From positions 372,001-436,000 of the forward strand of contig NW_027062693.1 in assembly GCF_032884065.1 (NCBI RefSeq): a stretch of DNA of 64,000 bases. Reading direction: 5' to 3'. The DNA is from Artemia franciscana. Taxonomy: Eukaryota > Arthropoda > Branchiopoda > Anostraca > Artemiidae. Within the stretch, counting starts at the first letter, position 1, and each line of letters begins with the position of its first letter. The translations under genes and the position numbers were made by a program. Positions 31,746 through 44,425 of this stretch are shown piece after piece. Below the pieces are notes generated by a model. That model was not told the origin of the DNA. It ran no database searches and saw only the letters and a list, made by a program, of their open reading frames with translations.

Positions 31746-34700
31746 TCTGCCGGATGTCGCAATCAGCCATCTAATATTTCATGCAGCCCAAATTTCTGAA
31801 AAAATCCCTTTTTGGTTATCATCTTCTACAAACATCAATGAAGGTTCCTTCACAGGCCTACTCCTTCAATTGTAACACTACGGTGGCTACATATGCATAG
31901 ATGGATACATGCACAAAGGTAGACAAAATGGGAAATTTCCTTGGGGAAAATTGGGAAAACTAATTTTTTATCCTTTTCTTAAGCTTCCTCTCCTTGAAAA
32001 AAAAAAATCATCCGATGCTCAATACGCTTTATTCCTGTGTACGCCTATAATATGTAGGCTTATAAGAGCATCTTCGATGGATAAGGAAGCATCAGGAAAG
32101 TTTTTCCTTATACGGGGTTCTTATTCTTTAAAAAAAAAGACTTTCGAGCAAAAACATCCTGATTGTCACACATTTTCGTAACCGGTTTTTCTTCAAAATT
32201 TACTTTGGGTGGGTCCTTTTGGCCAGTGGCATGGGAAAATACCCTTTGCATCCTGCCACATACATCAGGTATGCAGATGTGCATGGGGAAAACTTTGCGG
32301 GAACCGGCCAGAATATTCGTATTTTGAGGGAAAGACTAGTCCTGTCCTTAGTAGGGGCTTATTTAGCATCAAATATCCATATTTTGTGGACTGTAGGTAT
32401 ATCTTATTATAAAAAAAAATCCCAGGGGAGTTCTCAGGCACCCAATAGGGAGGAAATTTACACCCCTATCCCTAAAATTTACAGGCATGTAGGCATAAGC
32501 ATCTTAGGAAATTGTCATTAAATTCCGAAAGTTAACATTTTTGAAAGGGCCGAACCCAAAGACCCGCTCAGCATACGCGCCTAAGTCTTCCTCTTTTTAA
32601 CTTTGTTTTAACAGCAGGCCCTTCGATTTATAATGCTTCGGTTTCCCTGCCTAATTATAGGCCTAAGGCCTAATAATACAGGCCTAAGCATTGTCAGGTT
32701 TTCATTAATCGATCACCTTGGTTGACAGAGACGCCTTCCCTAAATGGCAAATACGTGATTAATAGTATACGCCTTGCGATAAAATTGGCCAATGAATGCC
32801 CAAATGAAATCCCCCAGGTCTTCCTAAAAGGTCAGCTAACCTAAATGGTTTTTCATTTGTATATTTTTCTCAGAATTCTGATTAGAGTTGTTCAAATGGC
32901 GTAAATTGTGTAGGAAGGGCAGAGGCGTTGAGCTGAGTAATATTTAGTCAAATTAGAATGCACTTGGAAATAAACTTGAAATGTAAATATAAATGTTAAA
33001 ATACCTCCAACTTAAAACAAAGATACACGCCAAATTCTTAGCATTTAGACGAACATTCTTCAGACTTGACAAAAGAATTTTTTCGAGGGGAGGGTTTTTT
33101 TTAGTTTAAAAAAGAACTTTAAAAAACCCATCAAAAATTGATTTATATTTGCTTTTGTTACGTTTTTACCAGTCAGACAAACATTCCGGAAAGGGGGTCA
33201 AGCCCCCTAAACCCCTTGAATACAGCCTTGGCGGAGGGCGAGGCACTGTAATCTATTTTTTCTGATTTCTTTTATTATTATGTCCCGCCCCCCAAAATAA
33301 ATTCTTGTATAGGTGCCTGGCCCAAGGATCTTGCAGACGAGTCTAATCAATCCAAATAATCGATGATTCTGCATAGTATTCACGTCTACTTTCTCAGATA
33401 GGACAGGATTCTGTTTTATAACGGCAAAATTTTAGTTTAAAATAAATGACGTTTACATAGTTACTTATACTATATGTTATCAGTTTGTAATGTGGGCTTT
33501 TTACCTAGACAATGGCAAAAACAACCTTTGGCTGATTCCCCCTCATCACAAGTATATGATTCTTAAAAGTATAATTTCGCTATGTCAAGAAGTGACACAC
33601 TGTCAGTCATAAAGCTCCATCCTATTATGCCCAAATTATACCCAAATATACCTCTTTTAAAAATTAGATTACCTTTGTGGGCCTGGGTAGTCAGGAAATG
33701 CAAATCTGCATTGCCTAGCTACCGATCTCCCGGTTCTCTGCCATCGGCCGACAGTGCAACACGTGGTGTGGGGGGGGGGACATCGGGCGCCTCCCGTGTT
33801 TTCACTGTAGTTTTCTCCAAGTTACCATTTAGAGCTGGGTGAGTCACACGAGGGACTCCCATTCCCCACACTCCTCGAACCCCTGTCCATTCGGACACGG
33901 GATTGTAAGGGCAAGAAGCAAAGGAATTAGATAATTTACAAACGTAAAAATAGGAGTAAGGAGTAAAAAGCACACCTTTGTTACTTCTTATTCTATTTAT
34001 TTAATTGTAGACTATGTAAAAACAGGGGCGTCGTCGTGACGCTTTTCGTACCTAAAAAGCATTTTAATTTAATTTTGACATATATTCTACCAAAAAATGA
34101 CATTTTTAAGCAAAAACACTTCCATAGTTTTTCCTTCGGGGAGAGGCCATTGAATTAATTTCGTGAAAACCCTGGGGTGGGGAAGGGGGGGGGCAAAGTT
34201 GGAGCCAATTTTCCCAAATCAAGGGAAAATGAAAGCAAAAACTGAAAAATAAGCCATATAGTACCACAGAGGCAAAAATATACTAAAGAAAACTTGAATT
34301 ATTAAGGCTTATCTCAGTTCTGAAAAGATTTTTGAAGAAATTAAATTTCAGCTGGGGGTTTGGGGGAAGCTTATATCGGGGTAGGGTAGTTGCCCCCTGC
34401 CCCATAGCAAATTACGCTCCAGGGAGAGGTTGATATAACGTAGTTTATATATTTCCTTTGGGGACAAAGACTGGTTTAGGAGTAGCGACAGGGGAAAATA
34501 TCTTACTCCAGATTAAAACAACGAGTAGTCCAAAATTCTCTCTACTTCCAATCGCTTCTTCTATTCATTTTGCCACTGTGCCAGTGTGGCACTTTTTGTG
34601 CTTAAACAATATTTTCATGTTGCAGGATGTGTTAACGTGTTTGGGCAAAGCATGTTTCCCAGGAGTTAGACCATAAATAATTTGAAAATGTCACTGGTTC

Positions 34701-34747
34701 TTAGCCCTACCCAGTAAAAGAAAATGAAAAAAGTAGATAGTTCGTCC
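31746..34747. other. Long spacer with no recognised gene
   Basis: I checked both strands and found only short frames of 100 codons or fewer, none with a family motif. CCACATACATCAGG and GGGGAAAACTTTGCGGGA near 32258-32300 may be a very diverged family D piece. Poly-G and poly-C runs and many CCCC words occur near 33180 and 33770. Confidence 0.4.
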
Positions 34748-35620
34748 GATCAAACAGTTCGTGGTAATGAACTGTAAGTAAGGAGCGACGCAGCTCAATA
34801 GTAACCGAAAGTCTTAGAAACAGAGTTGAATTTTGATGCTGATTCGAAACATATAGCAATCATTAGTTTTAGTGTTACTCATCAAAAGCTAAAAGCATAG
34901 GAAAATTTGCTCATTTTTCAAAAAGGCGGTAAACACTCCCAAAACATAAGTAGTCATATTTTAAATCACATCATTAGATTCAGTGTATTAAAGAACCATA
35001 TTGAAAAGGTTTCAAGCTCCTACATACAAAACAGAGGGATTTTGCATTTATTGCCAGAAGAAAGATTACGGATGTGTGTTTATTTGGCTTTTTTGTATGT
35101 TTTCCCCAGGGATGATTGTATCGAACCAATATACCAGACATAGGCTCAAATGATCGAAATCATAAGCCCTAGTGCTCTTTTTAAGTGACCAAAGGATTGG
35201 AGGGCAGCTAGCCCCCTTCCCAAGCCCATTTTTTTCTCAAAAGTAGTCTGATCAAAGTTTTTAGATATCCATTTGGTTAGGCAAAATTGAAAGGTTTAAT
35301 AACTATGCCTTTGAGAATAATATTATCCCCCACAGCCCCTGGGGAAAAGTGCAAGCTATAAAATTTACCCATTTTTACGTATAAACTTTTTGGCGCAGAT
35401 AGAATTGTCTAGAAGGAATTTTAATGGGGGGGGGGGTATTTTACGTGGGAGGAGTTTCATGAAGTTCGTCACTGGAACTTCACGGGGGAGTTTCTAGTGA
35501 GAGGAACTTTTCGCGAAGGGGGACCTGATTTACCAGCATTATCTGAAAAAGATCAGAAATAAAATTTAAAAAAATCAACTGAATCTAAGGAGCAGCATTA
35601 AAACTTCAAAGGAAACTAAC
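34748..35620 (+). repeat. Family A copy, nearly full length
   Basis: It begins ATCAAACAGTTCGTGG with one mismatch in the hairpin. It runs through CTCATCAAAAGCTAAAAGCA, GATGATTGTATCGA, AAGTGACCAAAGGATTGGAG, TTATCCCCCACAGCCC and GGGGGACCTGATTTACCAGC. It ends in a degraded core motif near 35586-35615. This is the best uninterrupted view of the element, about 870 bp without the palindrome. There is no coding frame. Confidence 0.75.
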
Positions 35621-36019
35621 TTCAGACAAAAAAAAAATCAAAACAGGGTCATAAACAGAAACAAAATTTAAGGTTATCAAGGTAATTCAAGGTTAACGTA
35701 AAGCACCAGTAAGACCATTTATTTGAGATTAATTTAATTTTTTTTACAAAACAAGTGTTTCAAAAGAAATCAAAGAGCGTAGACAGAATTTTTTGCGAAT
35801 GGTATCAAGTTTTCTATTTCAGCAACTGGAGGAGGTAAGAAACTAAATTAAACGATATTATTTTTGTCAAGATTTTCAAAAGGGTGTATGTTGTTAAAAA
35901 TTGCTTATAAATTTTCTCCAGCATACAAATAGCAGGCCAAACTATAAAGTCTTAAAAAGCGAAAAGATTTAAACTATTACTTTCTTTTCCCCTGAAAAGA
36001 CTGTCAATATAAAATGAAC
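35621..36019. other. AT-rich spacer
   Basis: No gene or clear repeat was found. Confidence 0.4.
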
Positions 36020-36260
36020 AGTAATTAACTAAAAAAAAAACTTTTTCCACAAAATAAGTTTTTCAAAGGAAAGTAAAGAACTCCATTAAACCAAAAATGA
36101 AGAGAAATAAAGTCAAATAAACTTCCAAGTGCAAAACTACCACAAATCACCATCAAATAAATAAAACCCAAAAAAAACAGAAATTACAATAAATAACCAA
36201 GTCAAACTCAAAACGACCAAAAATTAACATGAGTAGGGCTGACAACCCCCATGTCTATAC
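36020..36260 (+). repeat. Family F dispersed repeat, copy 2
   Basis: CTTTTTCCACAAAATAAGTT, AAAGTAAAGAACTCCATTAA, AAGTGCAAAACTACCACAAA and GTCAAACTCAAAACGACC correspond in reverse complement to 11190-11400. Confidence 0.6.
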
Positions 36261-38309
36261 AAGACCAGAACATAATCTTGAATTTACTGGGAAAAATGAC
36301 CATGGACTGTCAGCTTAATACACAAACTAATATTTATTCCCTAAAGTGTTAATAATTGTCTCTTTAATTAAGTTCAAAAAGTGAAAACATTTAAATTAAT
36401 TCTGTTGGTATAACTTTTTTTTGTAAACAGGTCTCTATCACTATTTATAAATAATTCTTTTATTTTATATTTCATATTAGAGAAAAGAAAAGTCTAAAAA
36501 CGCATCTCACTTCTCAATATAATAATAATTCGTCTGATTATCTTTTGTGTTTAAAATAAATATTCATTTAAAATTTAATTTTTAAAAAATTAAACTAAAT
36601 TGATTAAAATTAAAAAATTAATATAATTTAAAATTCATTTTTACTGTTGTAAATTTAACTATTTATACTTCCACACATACTTAACTGAAAAACAATCTAA
36701 ATAGTTTCAATACAGGAATTTTATTATATTTCATTGGAATTTTAGGAAAAAGACTATTTTTGCTGTTTCCGGGGGGGGGTCATAACTCTCGAATAGATTT
36801 TGTATTAATAACAAAGAATGGATCGTTTTAGTAGCTCCACTTTCGAGAAGGAAATACTAAACAATTTTGGAAACAAATTTTGAAAAAGAATAAATAACTT
36901 CCTAAATGCGAGCCATTACACTTTACCCCCCCCCCCCTCACCCAACCCTAATGGACAAATATATAGCCCAAATTATATACACTCAATGGATTTTCAGTAG
37001 CGCGACTCTTTGCTTCTCGTCAATTGTTTACCATTTGCCGTTATGTCAATATGAATAAGCTAATCGCGCTATTGAAAATTCTTTGACTGTATATAATAAT
37101 TGCTACATATTTTTCCATTAGGAGGAGGTGGAGTAAAGTTAAATGGCCCACATTAAGAAATTAAATTTTCCGTAATTTTATTGTGTTTCCTTATGGAGAG
37201 TGAAAGTACTAAACTGACATATCTGTTTTTAATATGTTATTTCACAGGCTATGATAGCCTATATCGTGTAGGCTTTCATAGCACTTCTGTTCTGCATATG
37301 ATATGTCATTTCATAGGAGCCTTAATTCAATCCAAGTCCCATGCACGCTTTGGTTGAGGCTAGGACTAAAGGGCAGACACTGAATAGAAAAAATTACAGT
37401 TCGAAACCCCCTTAAATGTTCTTTCTAAATATAATAATAAACGCCGTTACAATTGAACCCCCCCCCCATAAATGGGACGAGATTATGGTCCTCGGATCTA
37501 TACAAAAATGTTCCTTTTTTTAATTGGCTTCATTTAGCATTATGAACCAACTGTTGAAAAGATATGAACAAAAAAATAACGGCAAATCTACAAAATCAAA
37601 AAGTTTTGTTGATATGGCCTGGGGTTATATTTGGCTCTATTAGGGGGGAGGCGACATTGCGACGTCAGTGATTATTATATTGGGAAAGAGCAGTGAATGG
37701 GAAATCAAATCGTTTGTTTTTTTCGTCTTATTTCTCCCCTTTAAGTAGCCTTAACCTTTGATTTTAATCGATTACTAAAATAAATAAAAGAAACAAGTTC
37801 TTATAACAAAAGTAAAGAGAAGAAATATTTCTTCAGCAGAGTAAAATAAAAGTACAGACATTATAACGAATAATCAAATAAAAGTTGAAAGAAACAACTT
37901 AATAAAAATGAAACCAAAAATGAACTTATAATTTACAAAATATAAAACTAATATTCAACTCAAACTCAAAACGAACAGAAATTACTAAATAAATGAACGA
38001 GGAAGTCTTCTGTCTTGTACCCCATAATAATAAAAAAAAAAACAGGTATATAAGACAGATTTTTAAGTTAAAAGAAACAGATATTAGACTTTGAACTTAG
38101 AATGTACCAAAAATAAAATCGATATTTTAACCAAATTCAAAACGAACAGAAACTACTAGATATATGAAGTGGGAAATATTCCACCTTGCACTCCAATAAT
38201 AACGCGATTGCAATATACGCTTTACTGAAAGCATTATATAGGTCTGCATTATAAGTGATTTCAAAGCAAGAGAGAAATAAAAAATAGAATATTATTCGAC
38301 ATTTTAAAA
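36261..38309. other. AT-rich spacer with core-motif echoes
   Basis: No gene is seen. CAAACTCAAAACGAACAGAA at about 37965 and a similar word near 38135 echo the family A and F core motif. Poly-C runs occur near 36927 and 37461. Confidence 0.4.
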
Positions 38310-38445
38310 ACTTTTTTCCATCAAAATAACTTATTCAAAGAAAAGTAAAAAATTCCATTGAACAAAAAAAGGGACAGAAGTAAAGTTAAATAATTTAACA
38401 AGTGCAAAACTACCACAAATAATCAGCATAAAATAAGTGAAAATA
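38310..38445 (+). repeat. Family F dispersed repeat, copy 3
   Basis: CATCAAAATAACTTATTCAA, AAAGTAAAAAATTCCATTGA and AAGTGCAAAACTACCACAAA match 36030-36160. Confidence 0.55.
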
Positions 38446-39654
38446 AGTATAAAATATTAATATTCAGTATAATATTAATATTCACTTATAAAAGTATAAT
38501 ATTCACTTATAAAATAAGATAATTTGCACTTTACTCATACCTAGTAATGCCCTTTACCAAATCATATCCAGTCCTAACCAAGATAAAATCTGAGGTACAG
38601 GTCCCTTAAATCCCTGGTTAGTTGCTTTTAAAATGTGTAAACCAATAGGTTGATTAGTACCGTCCTACGTTTAAATTTGCAATTTCAATTCTGAATAATA
38701 TTTCAACATGCTTTAAAAATTGGCGATGAATAGTAATATTGGTAAAAAGTCCTTGTTAATATTACTAATAAACAATTTCAGTTGGATGAAAAGGAGTATT
38801 ATTGTTTGCATGGATGGAAATTCTGCGAGACAATAGGATTTTCTTATCGATAAATATAAACATAAAATTTTTTAGATACACTGAAGTACTTCAAGCAAAT
38901 AGAATAAGAAAAATATTACCTTTTAAAATTCCTGAAAATTAAGTTCCTAGCAGTATTTGCCACCCCAAAGAAATTTCATGGCGGGGCTAATGATGACTTG
39001 CCTTACCTTTCCCACCTCTGTGCTTCTAGATATGGGATGTAACATATTAGCTGTATAGAAAAACATTTTAATTAATTTCGACCCCCCCCCCCCCAACCTC
39101 TTTCCACATTTATCTGAAGCCTCATGAAATGTAAGCAGTTTTTCCATTAAAATGTGTTTTGTAGGAGTCTACCCTACCCCCACCTAAACAATGATTCACT
39201 CCCACCCCACCCCCCATAATGTAGCCTTATTTCATTACAAATAGAGCGAATCAACTTGGTTGAATCCAGTACCGCCACCGCGTGACATTACTTCTTTTGT
39301 AACTGGGGAGCCTAAAATATAGTTATTGATGCTTTTAAATCAATTAGCTTCTCGGGGTTTTGAATTGACTGCAAATTCGTCCTCTTCGGGGTAAAGTCGT
39401 AATTTTGTGCCCTAAACCACCCGAACTGTCACCCAACCACCACTGCTATTTTGGCGTCTGCCTCCACCCCTGGAAAATTTTCTTCCGGTGCCCTTGCTTA
39501 CACGCCTTAATTTGAGGACTGTGGGGAGGTTTAAATTTCCAGAGGCCTAACTCATGGACCTTTCAATAATGAAAATAAAATAAATAACAAAAATAAAGAA
39601 CAAAAAATAAATAAAGAAAAAGTAAAGAACAAATAAAGAACAAAACGGTTCTTT
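38446..39654. other. Spacer with no recognised feature
   Basis: No gene is visible. A small internal duplication around AATATTCACTTATAAAA lies at about 38455-38520. Confidence 0.4.
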
Positions 39655-40056
39655 TAAAATATTGATTGGATGTGTTTTGGGGAATGGTAGGCTTGTGGAA
39701 GGGGGGCTAGTTGCTTTCCACTCACTTTTGACTCTTAAAAAGGCACTAGATCTTCCGATTCACCATCGAATGAGCCTCATCCGATCTGAAGTTTATACTA
39801 GCGTCAGCTCCATAAAAACCTTATATGCCCGGGGCACAAGTTACAATCCTTGCGCCTCGGCTCTGTATGGTTGTGTCCACCCCAAAGCCATCATTATGTT
39901 CTCTTTGGACTATTGTGAACAAAATGCATATAACAAATTTTGATCGGATGAGTCTGGGTAAAAGAGGGTGTCAGGTAGGGGAGGGGCTAGTTGCCCTCTA
40001 ATCATTTTGACTCATAAAAAGGACACTAGAATTTTTGGTTATAATAGTCTTTTACT
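39655..40056 (-). repeat. Inverted relatives of the 275-bp array units
   Basis: On the minus strand, GGGGCATATAAGG-like, GAGCCTCATCCGATC in complement, and CTAGTGCCTTTTTAAGAGTC words match the units at 6110-8435. About one and a half units are present. A 93-codon frame on the + strand here is fortuitous. Confidence 0.6.
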
Positions 40057-40200
40057 ACTGTTTTAAAAAGTAGAGTTAAGGGAAAGAGTCAAACTTTACC
40101 GTAAAGAGCGGGGCGTTGAGGAGGAAAAGCTCCTTTCATATACAGAATAATTTCTGTTCGTTTTCAGTTTTAATGTCGCTCCTTACTTTCAATTAAAAAA
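40057..40200 (-). repeat. Half of the palindromic family A 3' module
   Basis: GTAAAGAGCGGGGCGTTGAG, AATTTCTGTTCGTTTTCAG and AATGTCGCTCCTTACTTTCA match the right arm at 17520-17635. The left arm is absent. Together with 39655-40056 it resembles a minus-strand family A tail next to an array unit. Confidence 0.7.
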
Positions 40201-42640
40201 GATTTTAAAATTTTTGGTATTTTCACTCAAAAATTAGAAACGACAAAACTAACCTCCCACCTATATTTTGGAAAACAGATTCTGTCCCCCCCCCCTGCCA
40301 AAAACTGCATAAACTGGTGCCGCTGATCAGCAGAATATTTCCTATAGCTTAGAACTACATCTAGCCGATAAGGGGGAATGGAATTGTCACAATAACGACA
40401 TTTATATTTTGGACAATCCTAAATGAGGAATCGAATGGCTCTAGTCTTTATTCGTATTCTGTTTTGAATTTTGAGATCTCAGCGCTTTCCGACGGGTTAA
40501 TTTAGGGAATTTTTCTCTAAGCAACGATGCCTGTTTTTTTTTCTAGGAATATTTTAACAATTCCTAAAAATATATCACCGGACTCAAAATTATTTTCAGT
40601 AGGCTACAAACAAGTATAAGCAAAATAAGCTCACCTCGCATTTATCATAAGAAAAAACTTAGAATATCCATTTTTTTACATTCCTTCACTCCAATCATTA
40701 ATGCTACTAAATTAAATATCAACCAAACAATTAATAAATTATTTTAAATAATATTTAACCTTATTGATCAAACAAGAGACAATAGACTGAAATTCAGACA
40801 AGAAACTGAGCTATAATAAAAATCGAGTCGGCATCCTATGCCTGTTATGACGGGAAAACGCTTCAACAGCGCATGCCTAAAATAATCGCTTTTTTCTCTC
40901 TTTTTTGAAACCGTCTTAGTAACAAAGGAGTCTATCTATAAAAAAGAGTTAAAAGTCAATTATTTTCTTTATTTTTAAAAATCAAAGTAAGTAGAAATGA
41001 GAGTAAAGAGCGGCATTAAAGCAAAAAGAAATTACGACAAATACCCCCTCAAACTTATCTGTCTTTTTCAAGAACAATCTTATTAACAAAGGAATCTATC
41101 TGAAAGATAGAGTGAAAGAATCAATTATTTTTTTATTTTTAGTAACGAAAGCAAAAAATAGCGCTAAAACATAAAACAAACAAATATTATTCCGTATATG
41201 AGAGGAGCCTTTTCTTTATGCTAAATAATTGTATGATAAAAATCCAATTTTAATATACAACAATAAAATTGCTTTAGAATTTGACAAGCTGAACTTGGTA
41301 ACAGCTCCTTTATTGAAATAAAGAAAAAACTAAGGGTCTTTGTGAATTTTAAAGAGTGAATTTAGAGTTTAAAAACAGCAGAAATTACTACGAATGAAAA
41401 GATGAAACCTAAAACAAATAGACAATTCAGCGTATAATGAAGCCAAATTTAAAACAAACAGAAATTAACATAAATTCGATTAGGGCCCTCAGAACCCTCA
41501 GAACTTTTCTCTCATTTTTTTAACTAGTTTAAACAAAGGAGTCTATCTGAAAGACAGAGTTAAAAAGTTAATAGTTTTCTTTGTTTCTAGAAATAAAATT
41601 AAGTTGAAATAAAAGTAAAGAGCAATATTAGATTGAACAAAATTACTCCGTAAGTGAATAGGATTTTCAAGTAAGTAATTTTATGATAAAATCGAATGCT
41701 ATATGGTATTATAATGTTAATACATAACTTAAAACTTATTTTAAAATTTTAATAATTGATCCGGTATACTTGCAACAATTTTTCTGATAAATTACTTTTT
41801 AATTAAAATTTAAAAACGAAATGTCTGTATGAATTTCAAAGAGCAAAACCAGAATTTAAAAAGAGCAGAAATACTATAAATTAAAAAAAGGCACCTGTGT
41901 GTTATAGCCACCAAATTCAAGTTCTATCGAGAAGATAAGTTTGGTTAATGCTGATGAAATGAAACAAAATATGATGAAAATATAATAGTTAATTAACAAA
42001 ATTATAAAAAAGTATAGCTTAGAAATATGCGCCCAGAACGCAGAAATACCACGTTGAGAATCCAGAAACTTTTTATGTGCCAACAAAACTATGACGATTT
42101 TAATAGATAGAAACATCGGAAGCGTTGTGGGGGACAAGGATTGATTCGGTTAACGGGATATGCACTAGGTCGCAATAGGCACAATGTACTTAAGGACACA
42201 AAATCAGACCCCTTGGAATAATTCCTGAGCGCATATCTGGTAGAAGTTAACCTAGAAATGTTCTATGTAAGGGTGTATCCTGTATTTTTTTTTGGGGGGG
42301 GGTGAGGGTGACGAGCGTTTCTTGAAGAGATGAGCGTTAACTCATAAATGCTCTATACTTTGGGGAGGGGGATCTTTTTTAGGGGAGGGGTTAACCTTAG
42401 AGTGCTCCATGTAATGGTATATTCAGGATTTTTGTTTGGGGGTGGGGTGGAAGGTATTTTTTTATGGGGATATGGAAATATTTTTAACATATCAAAAATT
42501 TATTTAAATGCTTTTAGTTACGTCTTTACGGTTGGGCAAGAACAGGGGGGAGGGGCTTAAACATGATAACTCTTTCCACCCAGGATACGGCCTTGGGTCT
42601 AGGAATCAATCTAGAAATGTTCTATGGGATAAAGTTGTCT
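40201..42640. other. AT-rich spacer with scattered core motifs
   Basis: Degenerate copies of the family A core occur near 41005-41040, 41165-41200 and 41613-41650. Paired ACAAAGGAGTCTATCT or GGAATCTATCT words occur near 40925, 41088 and 41535. These suggest an old diverged tandem of about 160 to 450 bp spacing. No gene is seen. Confidence 0.4.
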
Positions 42641-42644
42641 GCAT

Positions 42645-42865
42645 ACACTAATTTAATTGTATAGTAATACACTAATTTTACTAATTTAACTAAATACACT
42701 AATTTAATTATATAGTAATACACAAATTTTACTAATTTAATTAAATACACTAATTTAATTATATAGTAATACACTAATTTGACTAATTTAATTAAATACA
42801 CTAATTTAATTACATAGTAATACACTAATTTTACTAATTTTATTAAATACGCTAATTTTATTATG
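42645..42865 (+). repeat. 51-bp minisatellite
   Basis: The word ATAGTAATACACTAATTT recurs at 42661, 42712, 42763 and 42814, exactly 51 bp apart. The intervening TACTAATTTAATTAAAT and ACACTAATTTAATTA blocks are conserved. About four units are present. Confidence 0.92.
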
Positions 42866-43289
42866 CAATCAATGAGGGAAGGGATTAGGTTTTCCCTCTC
42901 ATCCCCACCCAACACATTTTTCCTTATAAGATCTTAGACGTAATTAATTTAGTTTTACAAAATTATGCCCGATATCCTAAATTTGTTGCCCCTATGAAAT
43001 ATCCTGCTTACGTTACTATTCCCACATGCTGATAGAAATATTAGAAGTTCGAAAGACTACTGGGCAACACAGGAGATTTTAAGATAAGTTGGGTAAACTT
43101 GAGGGAGGTGTCCTTCTGGATTACCCTCCTAGATATTAGACAATTTATATCTCAATCCAGGAGTGTAGTTTTCTATGGGGGAGGGGAAGGGGCAACGCCG
43201 TCTCCTTCCCAGATTCCAGTTTGCCCCTCTAAGCTGAAATTTAGTTTCTTCAAAAATTTTGTCAAAACTAAGGTTACCTTACCATAGAA
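42866..43289. other. Spacer with no recognised feature
   Basis: No gene was found. It runs up to the LINE remnant. Confidence 0.4.
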
Positions 43290-44290
43290 CTTAGATCCGC
43301 CTTTGCCTCCGGAGGCACCCAGGGTATCGACAAAGACACGCCAGTCATTCCTCAAATGGGCTGCTGCCATAACGTATACCCAATAGGGTTGTACGGATGT
43401 ATTCGTGTTGAGAAGGTCCCTCTGGTATGTTTGGCGTAGTGTGTTCTTTGGTTTTCCCCTTCGCCGCGTTCTTGTTGGTTCCCATTGGAGGATGGACTTT
43501 GGTGTTCTGTCGTCTTTCATTCTTACAACCTGTCCCAAGCATTTCTATCTTCGGGTCATGATCATGTCGATGACTAGAGGTTGCCCAGTAATTTGGCGTA
43601 TTGTCTAGTTTGAGACATGTTGTGACCAGTTTATGTTGAGGATTTTTCGCAGACAATCCCTCTCAAAGGCTGGAAGTCTTTTCTCTTGCTGCTGATTTAA
43701 TTTTCAGCATTCGCTTCCAAACAGCATAACTGAGAGGATATTACTGTTAGACTCGAGATTTTAGCTTGTTTGAGAACTTTTATGAGTGCCAAATCTGTTT
43801 AAGCCTGGTGAACAAGCCACTAACTTCTTTACCGAAAACTTAAACAGAAGAGCCTGTTCTACATCCTCGTTGTCACACTTAATGTTGAGGGGGGGATCTC
43901 GTGACAGCCATACTTTTAGGCTTTACTCATCTGTACGCAACACTCCATGCTCTCGTATAGGGCCATAAATAGCCTTACGAGTTTTTAAGGGATACCATAG
44001 TACTTGAGGATTTTCCAGAGTGTATCTCGATGGACGGAATCCAATACTTTCTCGAAGTCTATGAAAATTAGGTATAGCTTCTGTCTCCACTGGTTCGTCT
44101 CTCCTAACATCATTCGTAAAGCAAAAATGCGATCTGCACAGGGACGGTTTGGGCGGAAACTGTGTTGTTCGTCCCTTAAATGCTTGCGATCATTGGCTGG
44201 ATACGGTGCAGAATTGTGAGGGCAAGAAGTTTTCCCGGAATAGAGAGTAAACTAATTCCTCTCCAGTTGTCGCAGAGCATGCCTTTCATT
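43290..44290 (-). mobile_element. Degraded LINE, reverse-transcriptase remnant (type L2)
   Basis: Read on the minus strand, the RT begins with NWRGISLLSIPGKLLALTIL near 44270. It continues with LRDEQHSFRP, then LIFIDFEKVLDSVHRDTLW and KILKYYGIP near 44020-44090. The sequence then jumps to the C-terminal region, VVRMKDDRTPKSILQW and RRGKPKNTLRQTYQRDLL (43410-43538), ending near 43300. The catalytic YADD segment is missing, so there is an internal deletion, and several stops and frame changes are present. It is a non-LTR retrotransposon of the kind whose C-terminus reads GRPKNTWRRDLE; I cannot assign the clade. The copy is dead. Confidence 0.75.
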
Positions 44291-44425
44291 TATGGTGAAC
44301 AAAATGGCTATCTCAAAATTCTGATTGGATAAGCTTGCGGAATGAAGGGACATGCAAGGGGGCTTCTTGCCCTCCAATCACTTTTGACTCTTAGAAGAGC
44401 ACTAGAACTTTCAACTTTAAAGAGA
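44291..44425 (-). repeat. Fragment related to the 275-bp array units
   Basis: GAACAAAATGGCTATCTCAA, CTTGCCCTCCAATCACTTTT and AGAGCACTAGAACTTTCA are the reverse complement of words in the 6110-8435 array. It abuts the LINE remnant directly. Confidence 0.6.

Noticed and set aside
31525-31875. 116-codon + strand frame that resembles a frame in the 1590 copy
   Set aside because: The similarity follows from the shared family D DNA. There is no domain, and the other copies have broken frames.
43405-44219. Plus-strand frames of 60-71 codons across the LINE remnant
   Set aside because: They are antisense shadows of the minus-strand reverse-transcriptase remnant.
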